Assembly (NCBI RefSeq): GCF_900142035.1
Contig: NZ_FQZI01000001.1
Location: 806,001 to 870,000 of the forward strand
Length of the DNA: 64,000 nucleotides
Reading direction: 5' to 3'
Source: Flavobacterium terrae
GTDB taxonomy: Bacteria > Bacteroidota > Bacteroidia > Flavobacteriales > Flavobacteriaceae
Part shown: piece by piece, positions 19,819 to 28,223 of the stretch
Layout of the letters: each line of letters begins with the position of its first letter
Position numbering within the stretch: position 1 is the first letter of the stretch
Made by a program: the position numbers and the translations under genes
The notes under the pieces: model-generated
Told to the model about the DNA's origin: nothing
Database searches by the model: none
Seen by the model: only the letters and a program-made list of their open reading frames with translations

Positions 19819-22395
19819 ATGTACCTCAAAAATTATTTTATTGTTTTTCTCTGTTTGTTTTTCTCTGTTAATGGGAATGCTCAGAAGAAGAACTTTGAAA
19901 ATTTCACTCAAGAAAATGGCTTACCTAGCAATGAAGTCTATGATTCTTTTCAGGATGTAAATGGCTTTATTTGGTTTGCCACAGATAGAGGTATAGCGCA
20001 ATATAATGGTTATGAATTTGTAAAATTTGAACCTAAAGACGGATTGACAGATATCTCTGTATTCGATTTTTTCCCTCAGGAAAATGGCACCGTTTGGTGC
20101 TCCACATTCAGTAAGAAAATTTTTTATTTTAAAAACGGTGAGAGTAAATTCTATCCTTATAAATATAATCAAGCATTTGCTGATTATCTAAAAAAGAATG
20201 GATTTTCGGCCTTTTTTTTAAAAAGTATTGCTGTAAATTCAAAGGGAGAAGTATATGTTTCTAATCACGATGTTTTATTAAAAATAGATAAACAAGGAGT
20301 TGTCACAACAATAAAAGGTAGAAAATTGGATAAAAAAGGGAATGTGATAGTAGATAAGACTCCTAAATTTATCCAAACAAAAAAGATTAATGCTAAACAG
20401 GAGATTAATTATCTTTCAAATAAACCCAATAGCTTTTTGCAACCTTATTGTTATGCAATGCATAGAGGGATAGTCTCAATAGCATCTGAAATTAAACTTG
20501 TAGTCACAGATAGTTGCGTTTTCTTGCATAAAAAAAACAAACCTTTAAAGAAGATCGGTTTTAAAAATCACGAACCTCTTGAAGCTGGATTTTATGATAA
20601 AAACCTTTTTTGGGTAGGGTTTAGAGGTAAAGGAGTAAAAGTATTTGATTTTGATGGAAATCTTAAAAATTGCTTCCTAGAAGATCATTCTCCATCTAAG
20701 TTATTTAAAGATTGTTTTGGCGGGTTATGGGTGACCACTATAGATGCTGGGGTTTTTTATTTACCATCAAACCAGAATGAGACTTATACGTTTGGGAATT
20801 CTGGTGTTAATTCTTTAACTAGTGATTTTTCTGGTAATCTGTATGTAGGTACAATTAATGGAGATATTTATAAAAAAATTAATGTTGGAAATTTTACAAG
20901 ACTTCATAAGGGATTAATAAATACTCAAGCACATGTTCAGTTTTTTGAGAAAGAAAACGAGGTCTTTTTTTATACAGATAACAAACTCTTTAGTTCAAAA
21001 GGGTATCAGAATAAAAATTTTCGGGGTGTTTTGAAAATATCAGATGATAATCCTAACGCTTTGATTTTTTCACAATTTGGTATTTATTCGGTGTTTGATA
21101 ATTCTAAAATTAAATCTGATACTTTGAATTTTAGAATACACGATATTTCATTTAATAATAATCAATTTTATTTAGCGACTATAGATGGTTTGAGGATTTT
21201 TGAAAAAAATAAAATCTATCAAAAAAATACGCCTCAACTTAATTGCAGAATAGACGATTTAGATTATATAAAATCGTCAGGAGTTTTTGTTATGGCGACC
21301 CTAGGTAAAGGAGTCTTAGTTTATAATCCGCAGAATAATAAAGTTATTGAAATTAATAAGGAAAAAGGATTGTCAAATGATTTAGTTACTGAGGTTTATG
21401 TTGAAAATGACAAGACTATCTGGGCTTGTACCAATTATGGACTCAATAGGATACAATTTCTAAAAAACGGTCAATTTAAAATAGATTATATAACTTCTTC
21501 TAATGGTTTGCTAGGTAATCAAATAAAAGATGTTGAGGTAATTAGAGATACAATTTATGTAGGAACTTCAAAAGGCTTGTCTGTAATTTCTAAATCTCAA
21601 TTCGACAAGAATTTTGCATCAAAAAAGTATTTTTTGAAACTAAAAAAGCTTGCTATTAATAACGTTATCATGGATCATTTTTTGAATGAACTAAATTTAA
21701 AATATGATGAAAATCAACTAGATTTTTTTATTGATGCAGTTTCTTTTTCTGATAACAAAGGTTTACTCTATAGATATAAGTTAGAGGGATTGGATAAATC
21801 GTGGAAATATACGAAAGAAAGAAAGTTGTCTTATGAATTTTTACCAGCTGGGAATTATAAACTTATTGTTGAAATAATTGAAGGGGGAAGGTTATTGTCT
21901 AGAGAAAAGTTGATTGTTCCATTTACTATTAATCCACCTTTTTGGGAAACGTACTGGTTTGTTATAGCTGTTGTAATTCTTATGATAGGTTTAATTTATG
22001 TTTTTTTCAGAATCAAGGTTTTGACTTATAATAAGGATATCGTTCGTGAAATTCTGAGGCTATGGTTAAGAAAAATTAAAAGAAATGAGAAATACTATAC
22101 TTTTAAAGAATCAGGTAAAGAAATAAGGGTTAATACTTCAGAGATATTATTTGTAAAGTCATCAGGAAATTACATAGATGTTGTTACAAATAATAAAACG
22201 TATACTGTAAGAGCTAAGATTAGTCAGTTTATATATGAAATTCCCGATTCATTAGAGTTTTTGAGATTGCACAGATCTTACATTGTAAGAATAGACAAAG
22301 TAGAGCAAAAAACAAAAAAATCTGTTTTTGTAAATCAAATAGAGATTCCCGTTGGGGAGACTTTTATTGAAGAGTTGGATAAAATTGTGTTTTAA
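19819..22395 (+). CDS. Membrane-anchored beta-propeller/LytTR one-component transcription regulator
   Basis: 858 residues. Order: signal peptide (1-21, VNGNAQ), propeller repeats of the two-component-regulator type (about 25-590; FTQENGLPSNEVYDSFQDVNGFIWFAT is the first), a Y_Y_Y-type domain (about 635-705, YRYKLEGLDKSWKYT, LPAGNYKLIV), one membrane helix (about 712-732), and a C-terminal LytTR DNA-binding domain (about 759-858, with ILFVKSSGNYIDVV and LEFLRLHRSYIVRID). No histidine kinase or receiver domain is present, so signal would pass from periplasm to DNA in one chain. It precedes a T9SS-exported gene whose promoter has an 8-bp direct repeat at LytTR-like spacing. A weak TAnnTTTG match (19789-19796) lies before its ATG. 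Confidence 0.9.
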   Translation: MYLKNYFIVFLCLFFSVNGNAQKKNFENFTQENGLPSNEVYDSFQDVNGFIWFATDRGIAQYNGYEFVKFEPKDGLTDISVFDFFPQENGTVWCSTFSKKIFYFKNGESKFYPYKYNQAFADYLKKNGFSAFFLKSIAVNSKGEVYVSNHDVLLKIDKQGVVTTIKGRKLDKKGNVIVDKTPKFIQTKKINAKQEINYLSNKPNSFLQPYCYAMHRGIVSIASEIKLVVTDSCVFLHKKNKPLKKIGFKNHEPLEAGFYDKNLFWVGFRGKGVKVFDFDGNLKNCFLEDHSPSKLFKDCFGGLWVTTIDAGVFYLPSNQNETYTFGNSGVNSLTSDFSGNLYVGTINGDIYKKINVGNFTRLHKGLINTQAHVQFFEKENEVFFYTDNKLFSSKGYQNKNFRGVLKISDDNPNALIFSQFGIYSVFDNSKIKSDTLNFRIHDISFNNNQFYLATIDGLRIFEKNKIYQKNTPQLNCRIDDLDYIKSSGVFVMATLGKGVLVYNPQNNKVIEINKEKGLSNDLVTEVYVENDKTIWACTNYGLNRIQFLKNGQFKIDYITSSNGLLGNQIKDVEVIRDTIYVGTSKGLSVISKSQFDKNFASKKYFLKLKKLAINNVIMDHFLNELNLKYDENQLDFFIDAVSFSDNKGLLYRYKLEGLDKSWKYTKERKLSYEFLPAGNYKLIVEIIEGGRLLSREKLIVPFTINPPFWETYWFVIAVVILMIGLIYVFFRIKVLTYNKDIVREILRLWLRKIKRNEKYYTFKESGKEIRVNTSEILFVKSSGNYIDVVTNNKTYTVRAKISQFIYEIPDSLEFLRLHRSYIVRIDKVEQKTKKSVFVNQIEIPVGETFIEELDKIVF

Positions 22396-22456
22396 AAACT
22401 GTATTCACACTTGAAAATTTTTGTAAGAATTTTATTTTAGTTTCAATTAAATATTT

Positions 22457-22486
22457 TTCGTCACTATTTCATAGGGTGTTCGTCAC
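22457..22486 (+). promoter_or_regulatory. Direct repeat TTCGTCAC x2, candidate LytTR-type binding site
   Basis: Two identical 8-mers (22457-22464, 22479-22486) start 22 bases apart, about two helical turns. This layout is known for LytTR-domain proteins. It ends 15 bases before the -33 element of the downstream gene, a usual place for an activator. Confidence 0.55.
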
Positions 22487-22501
22487 AAACTTATGTATTT
22501 A

Positions 22502-22534
22502 TTGCTTTTAGATTGATTTGAGTAAATAGTTTTG
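22502..22534 (+). promoter_or_regulatory. Bacteroidota-type promoter of the T9SS-secreted protein gene
   Basis: TTG at 22502-22504, a 22-base spacer, and an exact TAnnTTTG (TAGTTTTG, 22527-22534). The -7 box ends 24 bases before the ATG at 22559. Confidence 0.6.
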
Positions 22535-22558
22535 TCTCAAATTTCAAATCAAACTAAA

Positions 22559-23662
22559 ATGAAAAAAACTATTTTAAAAACAACCAAACTTTTATTAGCT
22601 GTTGGTTTGCTTTCATTGAATTCGTTCAAATCAGAGGCTCAAACATTAACTTATGGAAACAACACTAATGCAGTAGCCACAAGTGGTGCTGTAATTTCAG
22701 GTTCTACAACAAATTACACATTTACTATTCCGTTCTATCAATCAAGTATGGTGGGAACTTTTAGTATAGGGTACAATACTATTTTTAGTTGTGGTCCTGG
22801 ATATTTTAAATCTATTACTTTACATAAAACAGACGGAACTTATGTTTCTAATTCTACAAACAGTAATGGGGTTAGTATTCCTAGTTCAAGTATGCCATTA
22901 GGGACAACAAGTTATGTTATGAAGGTTTATTGTGCTAGTGGTGGTGGTTTACCATCTCAATTAATAGCAACTAAATATATTAATGTTACAGTTGTAAAAG
23001 AAGCAGATCCTTCACTGTCGTTGTCTATAAGTGCATTCTGTAAAAAGAATAAAGACAATTTATATAATGGTTACATTGGATTTAACGCAACAGGAAGTTA
23101 TACAAATGCTAGCAAATTGTACTTGAGTGTTGTTAATACAGCGGGTACTTGTTCACAAGCAGATACAAAATTAACAGCCTTAAGTAATAACATTAATTTA
23201 CCAAACAATACTATCATAAATCCTTCAGGTTTTTACGATTGTAATACTAACACCACTTATACGGTTTCAATGGTGTATAGAAGTGCAACAATTACAGGGC
23301 AAAATTTAGTTTATGACATTCCAAATGGGGCTTACGGATGGACTGATTATTCTTGGACAAAAACATTTAAATCATGTTTGAATAAGCTTGATCCATGGCC
23401 TAATGACCCAATTAAGTTGAAAACTTCTTCAGTGGTTTATCCTAATCCAGCAAAAGACATAGTAAATATTAAATTAGAAAATGAAGAAAAAATCATTGCT
23501 GTTTCAATACTTGATTTTTCAAACGGAATTCAAAAGAAACAAGAATTTAAAAAAGCAACTTCTGAACAAACCATTGATGTAACTGATTTGAGAAAAGGAA
23601 TTTATGTGCTTGAAATCGTAACTGATCAAGGTGTAAGAAAAGAAAAACTTGTAAAAGAATAA
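22559..23662 (+). CDS. Secreted protein with T9SS type A C-terminal sorting domain
   Basis: 367 residues from ATG 22559 (MKKTILKTTKLLLAVG); an in-frame TTG 27 bases upstream lies inside the -7 promoter box and is rejected. A signal peptide ends near FKSEAQ. The central region (about 28-285) is Ser/Thr/Asn-rich, likely beta-strand, with few Cys, and matches no family I recognise. The C-terminus (about 291-367; VVYPNPAKDIVNIKL, DLRKGIYVLEIVTDQGVRKEKLVKE) is a clear type A sorting domain, so the protein should be exported by type IX secretion and may be anchored or released. The preceding LytTR regulator and direct repeat suggest dedicated control. Function unknown. Confidence 0.9.
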   Translation: MKKTILKTTKLLLAVGLLSLNSFKSEAQTLTYGNNTNAVATSGAVISGSTTNYTFTIPFYQSSMVGTFSIGYNTIFSCGPGYFKSITLHKTDGTYVSNSTNSNGVSIPSSSMPLGTTSYVMKVYCASGGGLPSQLIATKYINVTVVKEADPSLSLSISAFCKKNKDNLYNGYIGFNATGSYTNASKLYLSVVNTAGTCSQADTKLTALSNNINLPNNTIINPSGFYDCNTNTTYTVSMVYRSATITGQNLVYDIPNGAYGWTDYSWTKTFKSCLNKLDPWPNDPIKLKTSSVVYPNPAKDIVNIKLENEEKIIAVSILDFSNGIQKKQEFKKATSEQTIDVTDLRKGIYVLEIVTDQGVRKEKLVKE

Positions 23663-23704
23663 TTTTTTAAAAAGAATAAAGCTTTTTATTTTTCAAGGGA
23701 GAAG

Positions 23705-23728
23705 GAGGTTCTTTAAGAACCTCTTTTT
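23705..23728 (+). terminator. Intrinsic terminator after the T9SS-secreted protein gene
   Basis: GAGGTTC (23705-23711) pairs with GAACCTC (23717-23723) and is followed by five T. Confidence 0.85.
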
Positions 23729-23803
23729 ATTTGATTTTTATAGGTAAACTCAATTAGGTCTTTGTGTTTTGTAAGTGATATTTTATAATTGTAATTTTTA
23801 ATA

Positions 23804-24286
23804 TTATCGATTCAAATACCAAATACTTCCATTTAGAATTGTTGCAAAACTAACCCACGCTAAATACAGTACTAATAGTTTCCAAGCTACTGAATCAACT
23901 TTTTTAAATGTTTTTATGGTTTCAAAAATGACTAACCATAACAATATAATTTCTATAAAAGCCAAGAATGGGTTTTTCATGCCAAAAAACAGCAACGACC
24001 ATAATGCATTTAGTAATAATTGGAAAACAAATAACCAGATTGCATTTTTTGTAATGGCATTTTCTTTTGTGTGTTTTGACCAAACTATACCTAAAGAAAT
24101 TCCCATCATGATGTATAATATTGTCCAAACAGGTGCAAAAATCCAATTTGGAGGATTAAAAAAAGGTTTGTTTAATGTTGGGTACCAATTTAAAATGCTC
24201 TCACGAGTAGGTATACTAGATAGAAATCCAATTAAAAGACAAATAACTACTGATATTACTATCTTAATCCAATTGTTGTTTTTCAA
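23804..24286 (-). CDS. tspO: TspO/MBR family (tryptophan-rich sensory) membrane protein
   Basis: 160 residues, the usual TspO size, with five membrane helices. Marks include WYPTLNKPFFNPPNWIFAPVWTILYIMMGISLGIVW (about 34-69, shown in parts) and Trp-rich loops such as LLNALWSLLFFGMKNP. TspO proteins bind tetrapyrroles and sterol-like ligands; their role in bacteria is debated. The gene is alone on the minus strand, between a T9SS gene and the mevalonate operon, and is divergent from mvaD. Confidence 0.95.
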   Translation of the reverse strand: MKNNNWIKIVISVVICLLIGFLSSIPTRESILNWYPTLNKPFFNPPNWIFAPVWTILYIMMGISLGIVWSKHTKENAITKNAIWLFVFQLLLNALWSLLFFGMKNPFLAFIEIILLWLVIFETIKTFKKVDSVAWKLLVLYLAWVSFATILNGSIWYLNR

Positions 24287-24343
24287 AATCTCTTTTGTTT
24301 AAATTGTTTCACAGTAAAAATAAACAATCCTAAACAAAAAAAG

Positions 24344-24351
24344 TATCTTTG
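24344..24351 (+). promoter_or_regulatory. Candidate -7 promoter box of the mevalonate operon
   Basis: TATCTTTG fits TAnnTTTG exactly, 17 bases before the mvaD ATG. No TTG is found at the usual upstream distance. The same TATCTTTGC precedes the pseudouridine synthase gene and, on the minus strand, the HMG-CoA reductase gene. Confidence 0.45.
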
Positions 24352-24368
24352 CCAAAATTTCATAATCA

Positions 24369-25448
24369 ATGATTTCTGAAAAAGATTTTATAGCTTCTAA
24401 TTATATATCGTCTATTGAAAATGGAAATTTTCAGTGGAGTGCGCCAAGTAATATTGCGTTAGTTAAATATTGGGGAAAAAAGGATAAGCAAATCCCAGCT
24501 AATCCTTCAATTAGTTTTACACTAAATAACTGTAAAACCATTACTAAAATGGCTTTTGCTAAAAAAGTAAATGATGGTAATTTTTCATTTGATTTGTTAT
24601 TTGAAGGCAAACCCAAAGAAGATTTTAAACCTAAAATTCAGAAATTTTTTGAGCGTATTTTTGAATATTGCCCATATTTAAAAGATTTTCATTTCACTAT
24701 CGATACCGAAAATACTTTTCCTCATAGTTCTGGTATTGCTTCTTCAGCTTCAGGTATGGCGGCTTTAGCGATGAATATTATGAGTTTAGAAAAAGTTCTA
24801 AATCCTGTAATGACTGATGAATATTTCTATCAAAAAGCTTCTTTATTGGCGCGATTGGGTTCTGGAAGTGCATGCCGAAGCGTAAAAGGTCAAGTGGTCG
24901 TTTGGGGAGAGCACAATGAAATTGCAGGAAGTTCAAACTTGTTTGGAGTTGAATTTTTTGGAATACATGAAAATTTCAAAAATTTTCAAGATACGATTTT
25001 GTTGGTAGACAAAGGAGAAAAACAAGTGTCAAGTACCGTAGGTCATGATTTAATGTTTGGACATCCTTTTGCTGAAAAACGTTTTGACCAGGCTCATGAA
25101 AACCTTTCTAAAATTAAAGCAATTTTAGAAAATGGAGATCTTGAAGGCTTTCTCAAAATTGTTGAAAGCGAAGCATTAACATTGCATGCAATGATGATGA
25201 CTTCAATGCCTTATTTTATTTTGATGAAACCTAATACTTTAGAAATAATAAATAAAATTTGGAAATTCAGAAATGAAACACAAACTCCAGTGTGCTTTAC
25301 ACTTGATGCAGGGGCTAATGTTCACGTTTTATATCCTCAAAATGTTAAAGAAAAAGTTTTAGAATTTATTAAGAAAGAATTAGTTGAATATTGTCAAAAT
25401 GGTCAATATATTTGCGACGAAATTGGACATGGTTCCATATCAATTTAA
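24369..25448 (+). CDS. mvaD: Diphosphomevalonate decarboxylase
   Basis: 359 residues, near the family length. It opens with APSNIALVKYWGKKDKQIPANPSISFTL (about 25-52, in parts), the classic N-terminal motif. The GHMP ATP-binding motif is FPHSSGIASSASGMAALAMN (about 117-136), and LARLGSGSACRSV (about 155-170) is the conserved RxGSGSACRS segment. It converts mevalonate-5-diphosphate to isopentenyl diphosphate using ATP. It is followed by mevalonate kinase 47 bases later. HMG-CoA reductase and a GHMP kinase of the same pathway are encoded at 39462-41692. Confidence 0.95.
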   Translation: MISEKDFIASNYISSIENGNFQWSAPSNIALVKYWGKKDKQIPANPSISFTLNNCKTITKMAFAKKVNDGNFSFDLLFEGKPKEDFKPKIQKFFERIFEYCPYLKDFHFTIDTENTFPHSSGIASSASGMAALAMNIMSLEKVLNPVMTDEYFYQKASLLARLGSGSACRSVKGQVVVWGEHNEIAGSSNLFGVEFFGIHENFKNFQDTILLVDKGEKQVSSTVGHDLMFGHPFAEKRFDQAHENLSKIKAILENGDLEGFLKIVESEALTLHAMMMTSMPYFILMKPNTLEIINKIWKFRNETQTPVCFTLDAGANVHVLYPQNVKEKVLEFIKKELVEYCQNGQYICDEIGHGSISI

Positions 25449-25495
25449 TTTGTATCTTTATCATTGTAAACAGAATACCGTAAACAATTAACCCT

Positions 25496-26434
25496 ATGAA
25501 AGGACCTCTATTTTACTCAAAAATTTTACTTTTCGGTGAATACGGAATTATAAAAGACTCGAAGGGTCTTGCAATTCCTTACAATTTTTACAATGGAGCT
25601 TTAAAAATCGAGGAGAATCCTTCATTAGAAGCGGTAAAGTCAAATGAAAGTTTGAAAAAATTTGCTGTTTATTTAGAAGAATTACAGTCTGAGCAATCAG
25701 AATTGGTAACTTTTAACATGGAAGCTTTAAAAGCTGATGTAGTAAACGGAATGTATTTCGATTCAAGTATTCCACAAGGATACGGAGTAGGTAGTAGTGG
25801 TGCTTTAGTAGCTGCTATTTATGATAAGTACGCAAATAATAAAATAACTGTTCTTGAAAATTTAACTCGTGAAAAATTATTGCAGTTAAAAGCAATTTTT
25901 TCACAAATGGAATCTTTTTTTCATGGAAAAAGTTCAGGGTTAGATCCTTTAAATAGCTATTTAAGTATTCCAATTTTAATCAATTCACAAGATAATATCG
26001 AAGCTACTGGAATTCCAACGCAAAGTGCTAACGGAAAAGGGGCGGTGTTTTTACTTGATTCTGGTATGGTTGGAGAAACAGCACCTATGGTGAGTATTTT
26101 TATGGAAAATCTAAAAGAAGAAGGTTTCCGTAAAATGCTTAAATCTCAATTTATAAAATATACCGATGCTTGTGTAGAAAACTTTTTACATGGAGATGTA
26201 AAGTCACTTTTCTCAAATACTAAGAAACTTTCAAAAGTTGTTTTAAATAATTTTAAACCAATGATACCTGAACATTTTCACCAAGTTTGGCAACGTGGTA
26301 TCGATACTAATGATTATTATTTAAAATTGTGTGGATCTGGAGGCGGAGGCTATATTCTTGGATTTGCACAAGACTTTGCAAAAGCTAAAGAATCGTTAAA
26401 AGATTATAAACTGGAAGTGGTTTATCAGTTTTAA
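25496..26434 (+). CDS. mvk: Mevalonate kinase (GHMP kinase)
   Basis: 312 residues. It begins FYSKILLFGEYGIIKDSKGLAIPY (in parts), where the K-LFGEY motif is the GHMP N-terminal signature. The ATP loop is IPQGYGVGSSGALVAAIYD (about 89-107), and the C-terminal motif is LCGSGGGGYILGFA (about 279-292). It phosphorylates mevalonate to mevalonate-5-phosphate. It lies between mvaD and a prenyltransferase gene in the same direction, so the three are probably one operon. Phosphomevalonate kinase is the alternative, but the sequence and position fit mevalonate kinase better. Confidence 0.9.
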   Translation: MKGPLFYSKILLFGEYGIIKDSKGLAIPYNFYNGALKIEENPSLEAVKSNESLKKFAVYLEELQSEQSELVTFNMEALKADVVNGMYFDSSIPQGYGVGSSGALVAAIYDKYANNKITVLENLTREKLLQLKAIFSQMESFFHGKSSGLDPLNSYLSIPILINSQDNIEATGIPTQSANGKGAVFLLDSGMVGETAPMVSIFMENLKEEGFRKMLKSQFIKYTDACVENFLHGDVKSLFSNTKKLSKVVLNNFKPMIPEHFHQVWQRGIDTNDYYLKLCGSGGGGYILGFAQDFAKAKESLKDYKLEVVYQF

Positions 26435-26478
26435 TTTTTATTTTCGAAGGTGTAAACACTTTCAAATCTCTTTAAATC

Positions 26479-27396
26479 ATGCTTACAAGGAAAACAAAAT
26501 TATTACTGATGAAAATTCTCAGTTTGTTTTCTGTGGTGCGTGGTTATAATATTCCCATCATTGCTTTAGCACAATATTTATCATCCATTTTTATATTGGC
26601 TCCTGAACGAAGAGCATTAGATGTAATTTTGGATTGGCGACTATTTATTTTGGTGTTTGTGTCAACCTTAACCATTGCTTCGGGATATATTATCAATAAT
26701 TTTTACGATTCTGAAAAAGATTTAATCAATCGACCTAATAAATCGATGTTGGACAGATTGGTGAGCCAAAAAACAAAACTTCAAGTGTATTTTGCATTGA
26801 ATTTCTTAGCTACAGCTTTAGCATTTATAATTTCCTTTAGAGCAGCTTTATTTTTTGCAGTATATATCTTCTTGATTTGGTTTTACTCACACAAACTCAA
26901 AAAGTATCCAATAATAGGAAACCTTACGGCTTCCTTATTAGCAGTGCTTCCTTTCTTTGGAATTTTACTGTATTTCAAAAACTTTTATCATGTAATTTTT
27001 GCTCACGCTACTTTTTTATTTCTCTTGATTTTAATTCGAGAAATGATTAAAGATCTTGAAAATTTGAAAGGAGATATAGCTAATGATTACCAAACAATTC
27101 CTGTTCGATTTGGTGAGAAAATTTCGAAACAAGTAATTACGATTTTAACTATTTCAACAGTAATTCCTGTTTACATTTTAATTGAAAAATTTGATGTAGG
27201 CTACATGGATATATATTTTTATTTGACCTTTTTGTTTTTAATTGGATTTTTATTCAAATTGTGGCAATCTAATCTGCATGAAAATTATGTTCTTCTTCAC
27301 AATACTTTAAAAGTGCTTATCGTGGCTGGAGTTTTTTGTATTGTTTTAATAAATCCAATTGTTTTAATTCACGGCAAAGCTGTACTGCGTATGTGA
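26479..27396 (+). CDS. UbiA family prenyltransferase (geranylgeranylglycerol-phosphate synthase-like)
   Basis: 305 residues with about eight to nine membrane helices. The first Asp-rich motif is INNFYDSEKDLINRPNK (about 74-90, NxxxD type), and the second is LIREMIKDLENLKGD (about 184-198). These bind prenyl diphosphate through magnesium in UbiA enzymes. It follows mevalonate genes, so it uses an isoprenoid substrate. Public annotation often names Bacteroidota members geranylgeranylglycerol-phosphate geranylgeranyltransferase, but the acceptor is not shown here; menaquinone or heme-type prenylation is possible. The TGA stop overlaps a GTG that starts the next (damaged) gene. Initiation at Met11 is also possible. 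Confidence 0.85.
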   Translation: MLTRKTKLLLMKILSLFSVVRGYNIPIIALAQYLSSIFILAPERRALDVILDWRLFILVFVSTLTIASGYIINNFYDSEKDLINRPNKSMLDRLVSQKTKLQVYFALNFLATALAFIISFRAALFFAVYIFLIWFYSHKLKKYPIIGNLTASLLAVLPFFGILLYFKNFYHVIFAHATFLFLLILIREMIKDLENLKGDIANDYQTIPVRFGEKISKQVITILTISTVIPVYILIEKFDVGYMDIYFYLTFLFLIGFLFKLWQSNLHENYVLLHNTLKVLIVAGVFCIVLINPIVLIHGKAVLRM

Positions 27397-28180
27397 GATT
27401 TTTCTTTTTTCTTTTAGCTCCTTTCATTTTTTATGGTCAAAATGAAGGGAAAAATGATTTGCAAAATAAAATAATAGATAACATTTAACAAATTGTGCAC
27501 ACAGGTACAATTATACTTTTCAAATGAAAGAATGGCAAGATTGTATTGATGCAGGTCTTAAGAAAGACAGTACAATAGCCTATTTGTGGCAGCAAAAAGC
27601 AATGCCGTATTTTAAAGAAAGAAAGTATGAAGTAGGGATGCAGTATATTGACAAGGCTGTGTTATATAATCCTGAAAGATGGCAACCTTACAGAGCCTTT
27701 ATTAAATGTATTTTTGCAAAAACCTATAAAGATGCAATAGCTGATTTTGAAGATTGTAAAAAGAAATTTGGCAACGGGTATGTTATGGATCATACTTTTG
27801 ATTTCTACATGGCATTTAGTTATCTACAATTAACAGAATTCGAAAAAGCAGAAAAGTTACTTCAGAATTATGTGGATGAAATGCTAAAGAAAAATGGTGA
27901 AACTTGGGTGCATTATTCTGCCTTATTCTATTTAGGGATATCAAAATACGAGCAAGGAAGGTATCAAGATGCAATTGTAGAGTTTGATAGAGCTTTAAAA
28001 AATTATCCTAATTTTTCCGATGTTAAAACATACAAAGGACTCTGTTTATATAAACTTGGAAAAAAAGAAGAAGCAGTAAAGGTTATGGATGAAGGTTCTC
28101 AAGATTATGAAAAAGGGTATAAAATGAATGAAGATAATGCTGTTTACGAGATGTATCCTTATCAAGTAAGAAGAAAGTAA
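27393..28180 (+). pseudogene. TPR-repeat exported protein, apparently split by a 1-base frameshift
   Basis: From GTG 27393 (overlapping the prenyltransferase stop) the frame encodes a signal peptide (MRFFFFLLAPFIFYGQ) and NEGKNDLQNKIIDNI, then TAA at 27486-27488. From 27482 the +2 frame is open to 28180 and carries the TPR part: HLTNCAHRYNYTFQMKEWQ, then helical repeats (KDSTIAYLWQQKAMPYFKERKYEVGMQYIDKAVLYNP; ALFYLGISKYEQGRYQDAIVEFDRALKNYP). Adding one T to the TTT at 27484-27486 would join both parts as DNILTNCAHRYNY. So it looks like one gene with a one-base deletion, or a sequencing error. Without this, an ATG at 27524 gives a 218-residue protein with no signal peptide. TPR proteins of this kind mediate protein contacts; its partner is unknown. 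Confidence 0.7.
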
Positions 28181-28199
28181 TTCTAAAACCTTAATTTCC

Positions 28200-28207
28200 T
28201 ATCTTTG
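28200..28207 (+). promoter_or_regulatory. Candidate -7 promoter box of the pseudouridine synthase gene
   Basis: TATCTTTG (TAnnTTTG) lies 16 bases before the ATG at 28224. No clear TTG lies at the -33 position. Confidence 0.4.
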
Positions 28208-28223
28208 CAAAAAATATTGAAAG

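Noticed and set aside
22532..22558. Nine extra residues on the T9SS type A protein from a TTG start
   Set aside because: The TTG lies in the -7 promoter box and the signal peptide starts at ATG 22559.
23916..24302. 128-codon plus-strand open frame opposite tspO
   Set aside because: TspO family motifs and membrane helices on the minus strand explain the region.
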